A DNA stretch of 38,831 nt from Natrialba swarupiae (GCF_008245225.1 NZ_VTAW01000032.1:1-38831); one strand, 5' to 3'; numbered from the stretch's first letter, positions 8,081 to 16,812 are shown. Numbers and translations are program-made. Notes: a model not told the origin generated them from the sequence alone.

Positions 8081-10588
8081 ATGGAGTATCACGAGGCGGT
8101 TGACTTCCTCTTCGGTCTGCGGCGATTTCGCCCGAAGCCGGGGACGGAGTCGACAGCGCGACTCCTCTCGCATCTCGGTGATCCACACGAGTCGATCGAG
8201 TTCGTCCAGATCGCCGGCTCCAACGGGAAGGGGAGTACGGCCCGGATGGTCGAACGGACGCTCCGCGAGGCCGGGCTCTCGGTCGGACTCTACACCTCTC
8301 CACACCTGACGGACGTCAGAGAACGCGTCCGGGTCGACGGGCGGAAGATCCCACGGTCGGCGGTCACCGAGTACGTCGAAGCCGTCCGCGACTACGTGAG
8401 AGCGCGAGCCAGCGACGGCGAGTCGCCGACGTTCTTCGAGACGATGACCGGACTCGCGCTGTGGCAGTTCGGTCGACAGGACGTAGACGTCGCAGTTCTC
8501 GAGGTGGGAATCGGCGGGAAATACGACGCGACGAGCGTCGTCGATCCGATCGCGAGTGCGGTCACGAGCGTCACCTTAGAGCATACGGGGATCATCGGTG
8601 ACACCGAGGAAGCGATCGCCCGCGACAAGGCTCACGTCGCCCCCGCCGACGCCTCGCTGGTCACCGGCGTCACAGGCTCCGCACTCGAGGCGGTCCGCGA
8701 GGTCGCGGGTGAGGTAATCACTGTCGGCGCGACCGACGGCGGTGATACCGGCGACGCCAGCGACGACGGTGCCACCGATGACGGCGAACCGGTAGACGTT
8801 CGCGTAACGTACGAAGGTCGGACGAACCACACCGAAGCCGCCGTGTCGATCGAGGGTGCGGGGCTCGACCTCGAGACGAGGATTCCACTTCCGGGCAGAC
8901 ACCAGGCCGAGAACGCCGGGATCGCCGCCGTTCTCGCCGGCCAGATCGGCGATGTGAGCGAAGCGAACCTCGAACGTGGCCTCCGAAACGCCCACTGGCC
9001 CGGCCGGTTCGAGGTGATGGGGACCGATCCGCTGGTGATCCTCGACGGTGCGCACAATCCCGGTGCTTGCGAGCAACTGGCCGAGACGCTCGCCACGTAC
9101 GAGTACGACGACCTGATCGTCGTCTTCGGCGCGATGCACGACAAGGACCACCGCGAGATGGTGGCTGCGTTGCCGATCCCCGATGCGGTGGTGGCGACGG
9201 AGCCGTCACTCGAGCGCGCAGAGGAGGATGCGGTGCTGGCCGAGGTGTTCGCGAACGCCGGCGTCACGGACGTCCGGACGAACCCCTCCGTCCCCGATGC
9301 CCTCGAGGCCGCTCTGGCGGAGGTCGGTCCGGACGACTGCGTGCTCGTCACGGGATCGTTGTTCGCAGTTGCAGAAGCGCGCTCGCGCTGGTCGACAGTG
9401 AGCGTCCCGAAGCGAATCCGGAATCGCGACGACGCCCGCGACGCGCTCGAGGGGGCGGACGTCGACGCGGTCGACGTCGACCGAGCCGAACGAAGCGCGA
9501 TACACCGGGTCGTCGAAACCAATCTGCAGGTGAGCCAGGCGAACCGGCTGCAGGAAGAACTCCTCCGTCTCGGTGGCGAGTGCGTTCTCACCGGCGGCGA
9601 CCGAACCGACGAGCGCGTCGACGCCGTCCTGATGGGGACGCTCGCGCAGTTTACTAGCCTCGTCGAGACCCTCGAGTCCCACTCGCCTGGACGCGGCGGT
9701 GTTCGATCGATCGCGCGGGACCTCCGGGAGAGCCTCGAGATCGGATCGTCGGATCCCGAAGTAGATCCGTGGTACCCGTGGCACGACCGCACCGCAGTCA
9801 TGGGGATCCTGAACGTCACCCCCGACAGCTTCCACGACGGTGGCGAGTACGACTCGGTCGACGACGCCGTCGCACGCGCCGAGGCGATGGTCGACGCGGG
9901 CGTCGACGTGATCGACGTCGGTGGCGAGTCGACACGTCCCGGTGCGAAACCGGTCCCGACCGCGGCGGAGATCGATCGCGTCGTCCCGGTCGTCGAACGG
10001 CTGGCCGACCTCGACGTTTCGATCGCGATCGATACTCGAAAGGCTGCGGTCGCGGACGCGGCCCTCGAGGCCGGTGGCGATGTCGTCAACGACGTCTCGG
10101 GTCTCGACGATCCCGAGATGCGTTTCGTCGTCGCCGACCACGACGCGGGCCTGGTCGTGATGCACAGTATCGACACTCCCGTCGTTCCGGACCGCAAGGT
10201 CGTCTACGACGACGTCGTCGAGGACGTGATCGACCAGCTGTCCGAGCGAATCCTGCTCGCCGAGAAGGCCGGGGTCGACCGCGATCGGATCGTCGTCGAT
10301 CCCGGAATCGGGTTCGGGAAGTCTGCCCGCGAGAGCTTCGAGATGCTCGGACGCCTCGAGGAGTTTCGTGCCCTGGACTGTCCGATCCTCGTCGGCCACT
10401 CCCACAAGTCGATGTTCGCCCACGTCGGTCGCGACGCAGACGACCGCCTCGAGGCGACCGTCGCGGCGAGTGCCCTCGCTGCCGACCGCGGCGCAGACAT
10501 CGTTCGGGTCCACGACGTTCCGGAGAACGTCGCGGCGGTCCGGACGGCGCTGGCAGCGCGGAACCCGGAGCGGTTCGCGTGGGACTGA
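8081..10588 (+). CDS. folCP: Bifunctional dihydrofolate synthase / dihydropteroate synthase (FolC-FolP fusion)
   Basis: The 835-aa protein has two enzymes. The N-terminal part (about 1-430) is a Mur-ligase-type folylpolyglutamate/dihydrofolate synthase with the P-loop GSNGKGST at 46-53, then HTGIIGDT and DGAHNPGA. The C-terminal part (from about 574) is dihydropteroate synthase with GILNVTPDSF, DVGGESTRPG and DPGIGFGKS. Between them, about 100 residues containing QANRLQEELLRLGG and LMGTLAQF resemble the N-terminal extension of some bacterial FolP proteins. The first part glutamylates dihydropteroate; the second joins the pterin pyrophosphate to p-aminobenzoate. FolC-FolP fusions are known from haloarchaea. 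The frame is open for 309 codons upstream of 8081, but that part overlaps the membrane-protein gene and is a shadow. The TGA stop abuts repeat copy B. Confidence 0.93.
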   Translation: MEYHEAVDFLFGLRRFRPKPGTESTARLLSHLGDPHESIEFVQIAGSNGKGSTARMVERTLREAGLSVGLYTSPHLTDVRERVRVDGRKIPRSAVTEYVEAVRDYVRARASDGESPTFFETMTGLALWQFGRQDVDVAVLEVGIGGKYDATSVVDPIASAVTSVTLEHTGIIGDTEEAIARDKAHVAPADASLVTGVTGSALEAVREVAGEVITVGATDGGDTGDASDDGATDDGEPVDVRVTYEGRTNHTEAAVSIEGAGLDLETRIPLPGRHQAENAGIAAVLAGQIGDVSEANLERGLRNAHWPGRFEVMGTDPLVILDGAHNPGACEQLAETLATYEYDDLIVVFGAMHDKDHREMVAALPIPDAVVATEPSLERAEEDAVLAEVFANAGVTDVRTNPSVPDALEAALAEVGPDDCVLVTGSLFAVAEARSRWSTVSVPKRIRNRDDARDALEGADVDAVDVDRAERSAIHRVVETNLQVSQANRLQEELLRLGGECVLTGGDRTDERVDAVLMGTLAQFTSLVETLESHSPGRGGVRSIARDLRESLEIGSSDPEVDPWYPWHDRTAVMGILNVTPDSFHDGGEYDSVDDAVARAEAMVDAGVDVIDVGGESTRPGAKPVPTAAEIDRVVPVVERLADLDVSIAIDTRKAAVADAALEAGGDVVNDVSGLDDPEMRFVVADHDAGLVVMHSIDTPVVPDRKVVYDDVVEDVIDQLSERILLAEKAGVDRDRIVVDPGIGFGKSARESFEMLGRLEEFRALDCPILVGHSHKSMFAHVGRDADDRLEATVAASALAADRGADIVRVHDVPENVAAVRTALAARNPERFAWD

Positions 10589-10670
10589 TACGATTTCTAT
10601 CGGTCAGTACCACCGCGTCCGGGACCCACTCTCCGGGAGCGGCGGGACACGGTTACAGCAATCCGTATGA
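10586..10670. repeat. Dispersed palindromic element, copy B, fused to the folCP stop codon
   Basis: The folCP TGA (10586-10588) continues directly into TACGATTTCTATCGGTCAG. The far end is TTACAGCAATCCGTA followed by TGA (10668-10670), so the element has TGA at both sides. The interior shows CCGGG repeats able to pair. It occupies the 3' untranslated region of folCP and ends about 87 bp before the SRP RNA. Confidence 0.75.
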
Positions 10671-10722
10671 AACGGGTTTCCCCTCGAGCCGTCGGTTACT
10701 CCTCGAACGTCACTGGCGGAGA

Positions 10723-10737
10723 CGAAAGGTCCTTAAG
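10723..10737 (+). promoter_or_regulatory. Promoter of the SRP RNA gene
   Basis: CGAAA (BRE-like, 10723-10727) precedes TTAAG (box A, 10733-10737). The spacing predicts transcription start at about 10757-10762, which agrees with the 5' end expected from the RNA structure. Confidence 0.6.
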
Positions 10738-10756
10738 TTCCAACCGCCTACGGAGA

Positions 10757-11060
10757 GATGGATAGGTCGGGCAGTTTGGCCCTGCTCAGTACCCGCGCTA
10801 TGGTCATCAGCGGGGACCGAACGCCGTGGGCGTCCGGTCAGACCGGCCGGGGCCCCGGGAGCCAACATGGAAGCCTCGTCCGTCGGGGACAGCGGTCCAC
10901 GGTGGCCGTCCGCAGGGACGTCCCACCGTGGTTAGCCGGCGACAGCCCATCAGGCGCGGAAGCGAGCAGTGGACCGCCGGACACCTGTCGCTCGACGGGT
11001 CGCGGGGTGGAGAAGGCAACCGGGATTCCCCCGTTCGGAACGACGGGCAATCGCGGCTTC
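10757..11060 (+). ncRNA. ffs: Signal recognition particle RNA (archaeal 7S RNA)
   Basis: The roughly 300-nt RNA has all landmark parts of archaeal SRP RNA. Helix 3 (GGCAG...CTGC) and helix 4 (CCCGC...GCGGG) have loops with GGCC and GGTC that can pair with each other. Helix 6 is formed by CCACGGTGG (10897-10905) and CCACCGTGG (10923-10931). Helix 8, between CCGGCG and CGCCGG (10936-10980), has the GGAA tetraloop at 10958-10961 and the asymmetric loop that binds SRP54. Helix 5 closes with CCGAACG pairing to CGTTCGG. It scaffolds SRP19 and SRP54 for cotranslational membrane targeting. Both ends are approximate. Open reading frames over this stretch are shadows. Confidence 0.92.
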
Positions 11061-11112
11061 CACACTCATACTTCATCAGAATTACAGTGCCGACGAGTTA
11101 CGACACCGTTCG

Positions 11113-11182
11113 TACGGGTACGGATATGTGGGACCGTCACCCTGGCAGTCCCTCACGGAACTGACGATAAGAGACCGTATCA
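11113..11182. repeat. Dispersed palindromic element, copy G, fused to the topA stop codon
   Basis: Read on the minus strand, the topA TGA (11182-11180) continues into TACGGTCTCTTATCGTCAGT, matching copy B closely over about 20 bases. The far end is degenerate, with CCGTA at 11123-11119 and again at 11117-11113. It separates the SRP RNA gene from topA and lies in the topA 3' untranslated region. Confidence 0.6.
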
Positions 11183-14100
11183 GGCGTCAGCCTGCCAGGT
11201 CCGCACCCTGTCGGCGCTGATGCCGTCCACCGAATCGGCGACGTCGTTCGGATCGGCGTCGACCAGTTCGTCGATGCTCTCGATACCCGCGTCGGCGAGC
11301 TTTTCGGCGGTCTTCGCTCCGAGTCCATCCAGAACCTCGAGGTCTGTTCCGCTCTCGTTTTCGCGGGCCTGAAACTCCTTGTAGTTACAGATCGGACAGC
11401 CCAGTTCCCAGGGCTCGTCGCCGTTGTGAACGACGAGTTCGGGAAGGTCGTGTTCGTCGCAGTACTCGTCGGTGACCTCGATATCACCTCGGCGGGGAAG
11501 TGGCAGCGAGTACTCGCAGTCGGGATAGCGCGTACAGCCGACGAGCCGCGAGCCGCTCTGGAGGGTTTTGATCGCTAACTCGCCGCCGTGTTCGTCGGCG
11601 GTTTCACCGCCTTCGTCTCGCGACGTTCCCGACGTCGCGCTGTCCCCGCATTCCGGACAGTCGCCGAGGATCGGCCCTTCACCCGCCTCCTCGGCCTTAC
11701 AGAGCGGACAGCCGTGGACGAACGTCTGGCGACCTGCGAGCATCTTCACCTCGTTCAGGCCGTGTTCCTCACACTCGTCATCGAGGATGAGCGGTTTTCC
11801 CGTCGAGGGCAACGGAAGGGTGTACTCACAGTCCGGATAGCCGTCACAGCCGACGAAGTACGAGCCGTGACGACTTCGACGGACGAGCAAGTCCTCGCCA
11901 CACTCCGGACACGGCCCCAGTCGCTTGTCGTCTTTCAACGACTTGCGGAGGTGGTCGCCGATCTCCTCGCGCGAGTCCGCCAGACTCGCGAAAATCTCCT
12001 CGAGCATCTCCCGGGACTCGTCGGTGACGTCCTCGAGCCCGGCCTCGCCGGAGGCGATGGCGTCCATGTCCGCCTCGAGTTGGGCGGTCATCCCCTCGCT
12101 GACGACGCGGTCGGCGTAGTTCTCGGCCGCGTCGACGACGGCCATCGCGAGCTTGGTCGGACGCGGCGGGTCGCTCTCGATATACCCCCGGTCGTAGAGC
12201 TTCTCGATGGTGTTGTGTCGCGTGGAGTTGTGGACGACTGTACCGCTTTGTACGGCGAAGTTGGGTGCGCTCTCGTCGATCGTAAGATCGTACACATAGC
12301 CGTCGTACTCGCGTTCCTCGACATCGATGACCTCGACGCCGGACGGACGACCCAGCACGGCCGCGTAGATCGTGTCGTCGAACGCCGTAGCAGCATATCG
12401 GATCGTCCGGAGTCCACTGGTGGATCGATTACTGCCCTCCACACGCTTTTCGACGTACCCGGCGTCGCGTAGCGATCGGACGTACTCGTTCACGCGAGCT
12501 CGAGAGACGCCCAGTTGTGAGGCGAGTTCGTCCGACGTTTTGGGTTCCGCCGACGTCAGTTCGAGTATCCGCGCCTTGCGTCGAGTCACGTCGTACTCCT
12601 GGAGCGCGTCGAGGCCGCGATAGAACTTCTCGTCCGCAGCGATGGGAACGACGTCGAGGAACCGTTCGAGGTTCTCGCGGCCACGGACGTGGAGCTTGTG
12701 CTGACCAGGAGCCAATTTCGAGTCGATTCCGCGGCGGTCGAGCATCTCCGACACCGCCTCGAGCAGTTCGTGGTCGGTGTTCGAGATGAAGAGTTTGCCG
12801 TCGAGGCTAGCGTGGCCTTCGTCGTCGAACAGTGCGCCGACGAACGTCGGCCCGAGCGGTTCCGGCACGATCGGCCGTCCGTCTTCGATCACCGTTTCGA
12901 GGACGAACCGCAAGAGACGGCCCACGGCCGCCGGGAGATTCACCTGGTACTTCGTTTTGTGGTGGTCCTCCCGCCCGTCACGCTCCGTAATCGTCGGCTC
13001 GAACCCGAACAGCGTCTGGACGTCGCTTGCGAATCGATCGATGAGATGGCGGTCGGTGTTGTGATACCGGACGTCGACGACGTTCTCGTCCTCGTTGACG
13101 TGGATCGAGCCGTCGCCCAGCACGTGTGCAACGATGCGAGCGAGCGTCGGACTCCACCGTAACGGGAACGGGTTCTCGACGGTTTGATCGTAGTTCAGAC
13201 CGTGGAGTTCCTCGGGGCGGATCCCGAGTTCGCCGAGGATCCACACCGGGACGTCGCGTTTCCCGTTCTCGTAGTCGCTGATCGCCGGTCGATCCGCACC
13301 GATTCGCTCGGCGAGATCGTACTGCGTTTCGTTTCGCTCCCCCCGATAGTCGGCGAGTCGATCGCGACAGTCGATCCCGTACAGCTTCGAGGAGATCGTA
13401 CACGAGGTCGCGAACTCGGACCAGTCGGCGACGACGTCGTTTTCGTCGTATTCGACACAGTTGGCGGGTCGAGTCGACAGCAGCCGGTCACCCGGAGCGA
13501 CGTCGGCGGCGGGGACGATCTCGAATCCGTCGTCCGTACGGAGATACATCGGATGGTCGGACGTCACCGAAAGCGACCCGGTTTCGGTCGTAACCCGAAC
13601 CACGCACTCGTCGGACTCGAGCGGGCGCTGACTCACTAGCGTCTGCTCTCGCTCTGTGACACGCCCGGTCGTTTCGTCGACCGAGAGCGACGTTGGGCCG
13701 TGTTCGTTGATCGCGATTTCGGTATCTCCGTCGGCCATCACGACTGCGCCGTCGTCGAACAGGTCGGACACCGGCGTCCGGACGACGTCGTCGGTCCCGT
13801 CGCGGTGAAGTACGTTCGTTTCCGCCGTGAGGCATTTCGTTCCGATCCCCATGTCCTCCATGGTCTCGATGAGCCGAGACTGGCCGTACCGACGTGGCGG
13901 CTGGGTCTCTTTGTCCTCGAGTTCGACGGCATCGATCGACAGCTCTTCGCCCTCGTCGACGTCGGGGACGAAGTTCTCCGACGTACTGAAGTACGGGTAG
14001 ACGTCGTGGTAGCCGGCCTCGAGGAGGCGTTTCCCGTTGGCTTTCAGCCGGTGATCGCCGACTTCGGCGACGACCTTGAGGTGTTCCCAGACGGCGGCGT

Positions 14101-15325
14101 CGGCGACGGTCGCGTAGAACCGACGGACGACGAGTTCGAAGACCTCCCACTCGTCGTCGGAGACGTCGCCTCGGGCGGGGATCTCGCCGGTCGGGTGGAT
14201 CGGCGGGTGGTCAGTCGTCTCCTCGTCGCCTTCCGTCGGGGCGATCTCGTCGGCTTCGAGGAGGTCTTCGGCGGATTCGCCGAGCGTCGGGTGGCCGACG
14301 AAGTCGTCGAGCAGTTCCTCCGGATCGAGGTCGTCGGGGTAGACGGTGTTGTCGGTCCGCGGGTAGGTGAGGTAGCCGGCGGTGTAGAGGTCCTCGGCGA
14401 TCGACATCGCCCGCTGGGCGGAGTAGCCCAGCGAGCCCGCGGCGCGGATGAATTGCGTCGTGTTAAAGGGTGCCGGCGGCGCGTCGGTACGCGTCCGTCG
14501 ATTGACGTCGACGACGGTAACCGTCTCCCGCTCGGAAAGCGTCTCGTAGACCGATTCGGCGACGTCTTCGTCCCAGACGCGTTCGGCCTCGTTGTCGTCT
14601 TCGTCCCGGTAGAAGTACTGCGCGTCGAAGGCGTCGGCACCGTCGGTCTGCTTCTGGAGGTCTGCGAACAGTTCCCAGTACTCCTCGGGGTCGAACGCCT
14701 GGATCTCGCGCTCGCGGTCGACGATCAGCTTGAGCGTCGGCGACTGTACCCGGCCGACGGAGATGAAGTCGTTGCCGAGCTGGCCGGCCGACAGCGAGAG
14801 GAATCGGGTGAGCGCCGCACCCCAGATGAGGTCGATGATCTGGCGTGCCTCGCCCGCGGCAGCGAGGTCGAAGTCGAGGTCTTCGGGCTGGTCGAAGGCG
14901 TTCTGGACCTCGTTTTCGGTGATCGACGAGAAGCGAACGCGGCGGATTGGAACGTCCTCGTTGACGTCGCGAACGATCTCGTATGCCTCCTTGCCGATGA
15001 GTTCGCCCTCGCGGTCGTAGTCGGTCGCGATCGTCACGCGGGTCGCCTTGCGCGCGAGGATACGAAGCGTCGCGACGATGTTCTCTTTCGTGGCGGTCTT
15101 TTCGATCTCCGCGTCGATCAACTCGACCGGTTCGACGTCGCGCCAATCGGAGTACTCCGACGGGAAGTCGACACCGACGACGTGTCCCGACAGCCCCACG
15201 CAGCGTTTCCCACCCCACTCGTAGACGTTGACCCCGTTCTCCCGACTCGAGTCGTAGCTCTCTCCGCTCAGAATGTCGGCGATTCGTCTCGCGGCGTTGT
15301 CCTTCTCGGTGATGATCAGTTCCAC
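11180..15325 (-). CDS. topA: DNA topoisomerase I (type IA) containing an intein
   Basis: The precursor has 1381 aa; removing the intein (residues 498-1033) leaves an 845-aa topoisomerase. The N-terminal Toprim domain starts with ELIITEKDNAARRIA and has ATDYDREGE. The catalytic tyrosine is Tyr321 in GYLTYPRTDN. After the intein the protein continues STRHNTIEKL, then several four-cysteine zinc ribbons (PCPECGE...GCDGYPDCEY, CPLC...CPEC...GCTRYPDCEY, GCPICNYKEF) and a C-terminal helix-hairpin-helix domain (DGLGAKTAEKLADAGI). It relaxes negative supercoils by single-strand passage. The intein interrupts the conserved GIGTK/STRHN motif, so splicing is needed for activity. The TGA stop abuts repeat copy G. 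An inverted repeat lies 31 bp before the start. Confidence 0.95.
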   Translation of the reverse strand: MELIITEKDNAARRIADILSGESYDSSRENGVNVYEWGGKRCVGLSGHVVGVDFPSEYSDWRDVEPVELIDAEIEKTATKENIVATLRILARKATRVTIATDYDREGELIGKEAYEIVRDVNEDVPIRRVRFSSITENEVQNAFDQPEDLDFDLAAAGEARQIIDLIWGAALTRFLSLSAGQLGNDFISVGRVQSPTLKLIVDREREIQAFDPEEYWELFADLQKQTDGADAFDAQYFYRDEDDNEAERVWDEDVAESVYETLSERETVTVVDVNRRTRTDAPPAPFNTTQFIRAAGSLGYSAQRAMSIAEDLYTAGYLTYPRTDNTVYPDDLDPEELLDDFVGHPTLGESAEDLLEADEIAPTEGDEETTDHPPIHPTGEIPARGDVSDDEWEVFELVVRRFYATVADAAVWEHLKVVAEVGDHRLKANGKRLLEAGYHDVYPYFSTSENFVPDVDEGEELSIDAVELEDKETQPPRRYGQSRLIETMEDMGIGTKCLTAETNVLHRDGTDDVVRTPVSDLFDDGAVVMADGDTEIAINEHGPTSLSVDETTGRVTEREQTLVSQRPLESDECVVRVTTETGSLSVTSDHPMYLRTDDGFEIVPAADVAPGDRLLSTRPANCVEYDENDVVADWSEFATSCTISSKLYGIDCRDRLADYRGERNETQYDLAERIGADRPAISDYENGKRDVPVWILGELGIRPEELHGLNYDQTVENPFPLRWSPTLARIVAHVLGDGSIHVNEDENVVDVRYHNTDRHLIDRFASDVQTLFGFEPTITERDGREDHHKTKYQVNLPAAVGRLLRFVLETVIEDGRPIVPEPLGPTFVGALFDDEGHASLDGKLFISNTDHELLEAVSEMLDRRGIDSKLAPGQHKLHVRGRENLERFLDVVPIAADEKFYRGLDALQEYDVTRRKARILELTSAEPKTSDELASQLGVSRARVNEYVRSLRDAGYVEKRVEGSNRSTSGLRTIRYAATAFDDTIYAAVLGRPSGVEVIDVEEREYDGYVYDLTIDESAPNFAVQSGTVVHNSTRHNTIEKLYDRGYIESDPPRPTKLAMAVVDAAENYADRVVSEGMTAQLEADMDAIASGEAGLEDVTDESREMLEEIFASLADSREEIGDHLRKSLKDDKRLGPCPECGEDLLVRRSRHGSYFVGCDGYPDCEYTLPLPSTGKPLILDDECEEHGLNEVKMLAGRQTFVHGCPLCKAEEAGEGPILGDCPECGDSATSGTSRDEGGETADEHGGELAIKTLQSGSRLVGCTRYPDCEYSLPLPRRGDIEVTDEYCDEHDLPELVVHNGDEPWELGCPICNYKEFQARENESGTDLEVLDGLGAKTAEKLADAGIESIDELVDADPNDVADSVDGISADRVRTWQADA
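12227..13834 (-). mobile_element. Intein in topA with LAGLIDADG-type endonuclease and two helix-turn-helix segments
   Basis: The 536 codons start with Cys (CLTAETNVL) and end VVHN, followed by Ser as the +1 extein residue. Splicing block B is seen in TSDHPMYL and block F in YDLTIDESAPNF. The homing endonuclease part has two LAGLIDADG-like motifs, ARIVAHVLGDGSI and FVGALFDDEG. Two DNA-binding segments are added: an Xre-like helix-turn-helix (TQYDLAERIGADRPAISDYE) before the first motif, and a winged helix (TSDELASQLGVSRARVNEYV) after the second. The acidic residues in both LAGLIDADG motifs are present, so the nuclease may be active. Topoisomerase I inteins are known in haloarchaea. Confidence 0.93.
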
Positions 15326-15355
15326 CGGCGATCACCTCTCCGGTCTCGAGCGGTC

Positions 15356-15369
15356 GGCACAAAAGTGCC
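15356..15369. promoter_or_regulatory. Inverted repeat upstream of topA
   Basis: GGCAC-AAAA-GTGCC lies 31-44 bp before the topA start codon, where box A would be expected. It may serve as promoter element, operator or both; no known site is recognised. Confidence 0.3.
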
Positions 15370-15451
15370 CGGGCGAATATCCTGCATCGTCGCTCGCTAC
15401 GACTGAGGATCTGATAACGCTTTCGCCAAAACCAACAGACAGCGCGGGTGT

Positions 15452-15472
15452 GCGCGTGGTCGCGCCACGCGC
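15452..15472. other. Strong hairpin between two minus-strand genes
   Basis: The perfect 8-bp stem GCGCGTGG/CCACGCGC with loop TCGCG lies about 87 bases after the stop of the BAAT-like gene (transcribed on the minus strand). No T-run follows on the minus strand, so a simple intrinsic terminator is not obvious. The rest of 15370-15558 shows nothing further. Confidence 0.35.
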
Positions 15473-15558
15473 GTGAGGAGTTACCACCGGCTATTCGATC
15501 GGCGTACTGGTCGACGGCTTCCCCACCGGCGTATCGATGGACGCCACATCGGGGCGAA

Positions 15559-16812
15559 CTACGATCGAAGCGTCTCGAGTGCCCGAGGCCAGTAGGTCCC
15601 ATCGGCCTCCGCGTATCCGGCGGACGTACCACCCAGTTGGAGGTTCTCTCGGTTCCCCGTCGGCACGTACGGATACCGGATTGCGTGGCCGGCATCGTCG
15701 AAGACCAAGTGATCGTACTCGTGGGAGAAGTCGCGTTCCTCGAGACGGTCTTCGGCGACGGAGGTGAGTTCAGTCGACTCCCACAGCAGGTCCTCGCCAC
15801 CGGAGACGAGCAACACGGGGCCGTCGTTCTCCTCGACGGCGATCGCCGCCTCTTCGCGTTCGTCGTCGCCGGTAAAGTGAGGAATGGGTTCGCCGTCCAG
15901 CGTCCAGGCGTGTTCGGTCGCGTGTCCGGGCGAGAGTCCGGTTACCACGACCCCGCTCCCGTTGAGACTGACGACGGGGCCGACCGAATCGAACCGACTC
16001 CCGGCCAACAACGCGAGTTCGCCACCCCTCGCCCGTCCGAACAGTCCCACCTGAGAGTCCTCGACCCGGTCGTGATCGAGCAACCACGCCGCGGCTTCGT
16101 TGACGAGTTCGAGGGGAACCTCGACGAGTTCGTCCGGGAGCCCCTCGGCCCCGTAGTAGTGGAGTGCGAGGGCGACGAACCCGTTCGATGCGAGCATTCG
16201 CGCGTAATCGGTCAGTGGTTCCGCCTCGGATGCGTGTAGGACCACGACGGCGGGTACTGGATCGGACCCTGGCGGTTCGAACGCCACTCCGGCGGGCCCA
16301 CCGTCGAGTTCCGTCACGGTGAGTTCCGGATCGCCGAAGGTTCGCGTCATCGTCGACGCGCCGAGGACGTCGTCGCCCGCGGATACCTCGAGCGAGAGCG
16401 TCTCTTCCGGCGGCGGTGTGTAGGTAGATCCCTCCCCGTCGACCGTCTCCATCGACTGGATCAACTGCATCGTTCCCGCGTCGTCGTCCGTCCCGTCCAC
16501 CGGGACGTCAGCCTCGAGATCGATCGTGCCGTCGGTGGCCTCGTACGTCGCAGTCGTCGACCACGTGACGTCGTTGTCGTCGTCCGCCGTCGCGGTCACC
16601 TCGACTTCCTCGCCCGACGGCAGTCCGCTGATCTCGAGCGAGAACCGTTCGTCGATCCGGACGGACTCGGGGTGGTCGAACGTCGGTTCGGTTTCAGCTA
16701 TCGACCGGACCTCGCCGAGACAACCACTCGTCGTACCGACGACACCTGCACCAACCACGCCGAGAAATCGACGACGATTTGCATCCGCCAGCTTTCCCCC
16801 AGATGTTTCCAT
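15559..16812 (-). CDS. Exported lipoprotein-like BAAT / acyl-CoA thioesterase homologue lacking the nucleophile
   Basis: The 417-aa protein starts with a Tat-type signal (RRRFLGVVGAGVV) and lipobox TSGC with Cys31, so it is probably exported folded and lipid-anchored. Residues about 45-165 resemble the acyl-CoA thioesterase/BAAT N-terminal beta domain; residues about 180-417 form an alpha/beta hydrolase (AVVVLHASE, LASNGFVALALHYYG). At the nucleophile elbow the sequence is GRARGGELAL: Ala261 stands where Ser or Cys is expected. The Asp region (GGEDLLWES) and His (AGHAIRYPY) are present. The protein is therefore likely non-catalytic or uses another mechanism. A TTTTAAATTTT promoter lies 28 bases before the ATG. 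Divergent from the MATE gene. Confidence 0.85.
   Translation of the reverse strand: METSGGKLADANRRRFLGVVGAGVVGTTSGCLGEVRSIAETEPTFDHPESVRIDERFSLEISGLPSGEEVEVTATADDDNDVTWSTTATYEATDGTIDLEADVPVDGTDDDAGTMQLIQSMETVDGEGSTYTPPPEETLSLEVSAGDDVLGASTMTRTFGDPELTVTELDGGPAGVAFEPPGSDPVPAVVVLHASEAEPLTDYARMLASNGFVALALHYYGAEGLPDELVEVPLELVNEAAAWLLDHDRVEDSQVGLFGRARGGELALLAGSRFDSVGPVVSLNGSGVVVTGLSPGHATEHAWTLDGEPIPHFTGDDEREEAAIAVEENDGPVLLVSGGEDLLWESTELTSVAEDRLEERDFSHEYDHLVFDDAGHAIRYPYVPTGNRENLQLGGTSAGYAEADGTYWPRALETLRS

Noticed and set aside
10758-11372. Several open frames over the SRP RNA
   Set aside because: They are low-complexity, overlap the clear RNA structure on the same and opposite strands, and resemble no protein.
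12088-12444. Opposite-strand and shifted frames within topA, GatB, MATE and lactate permease genes
   Set aside because: They are long only because GC-rich third positions suppress stop codons; their products are arginine/serine-rich and have no motifs.
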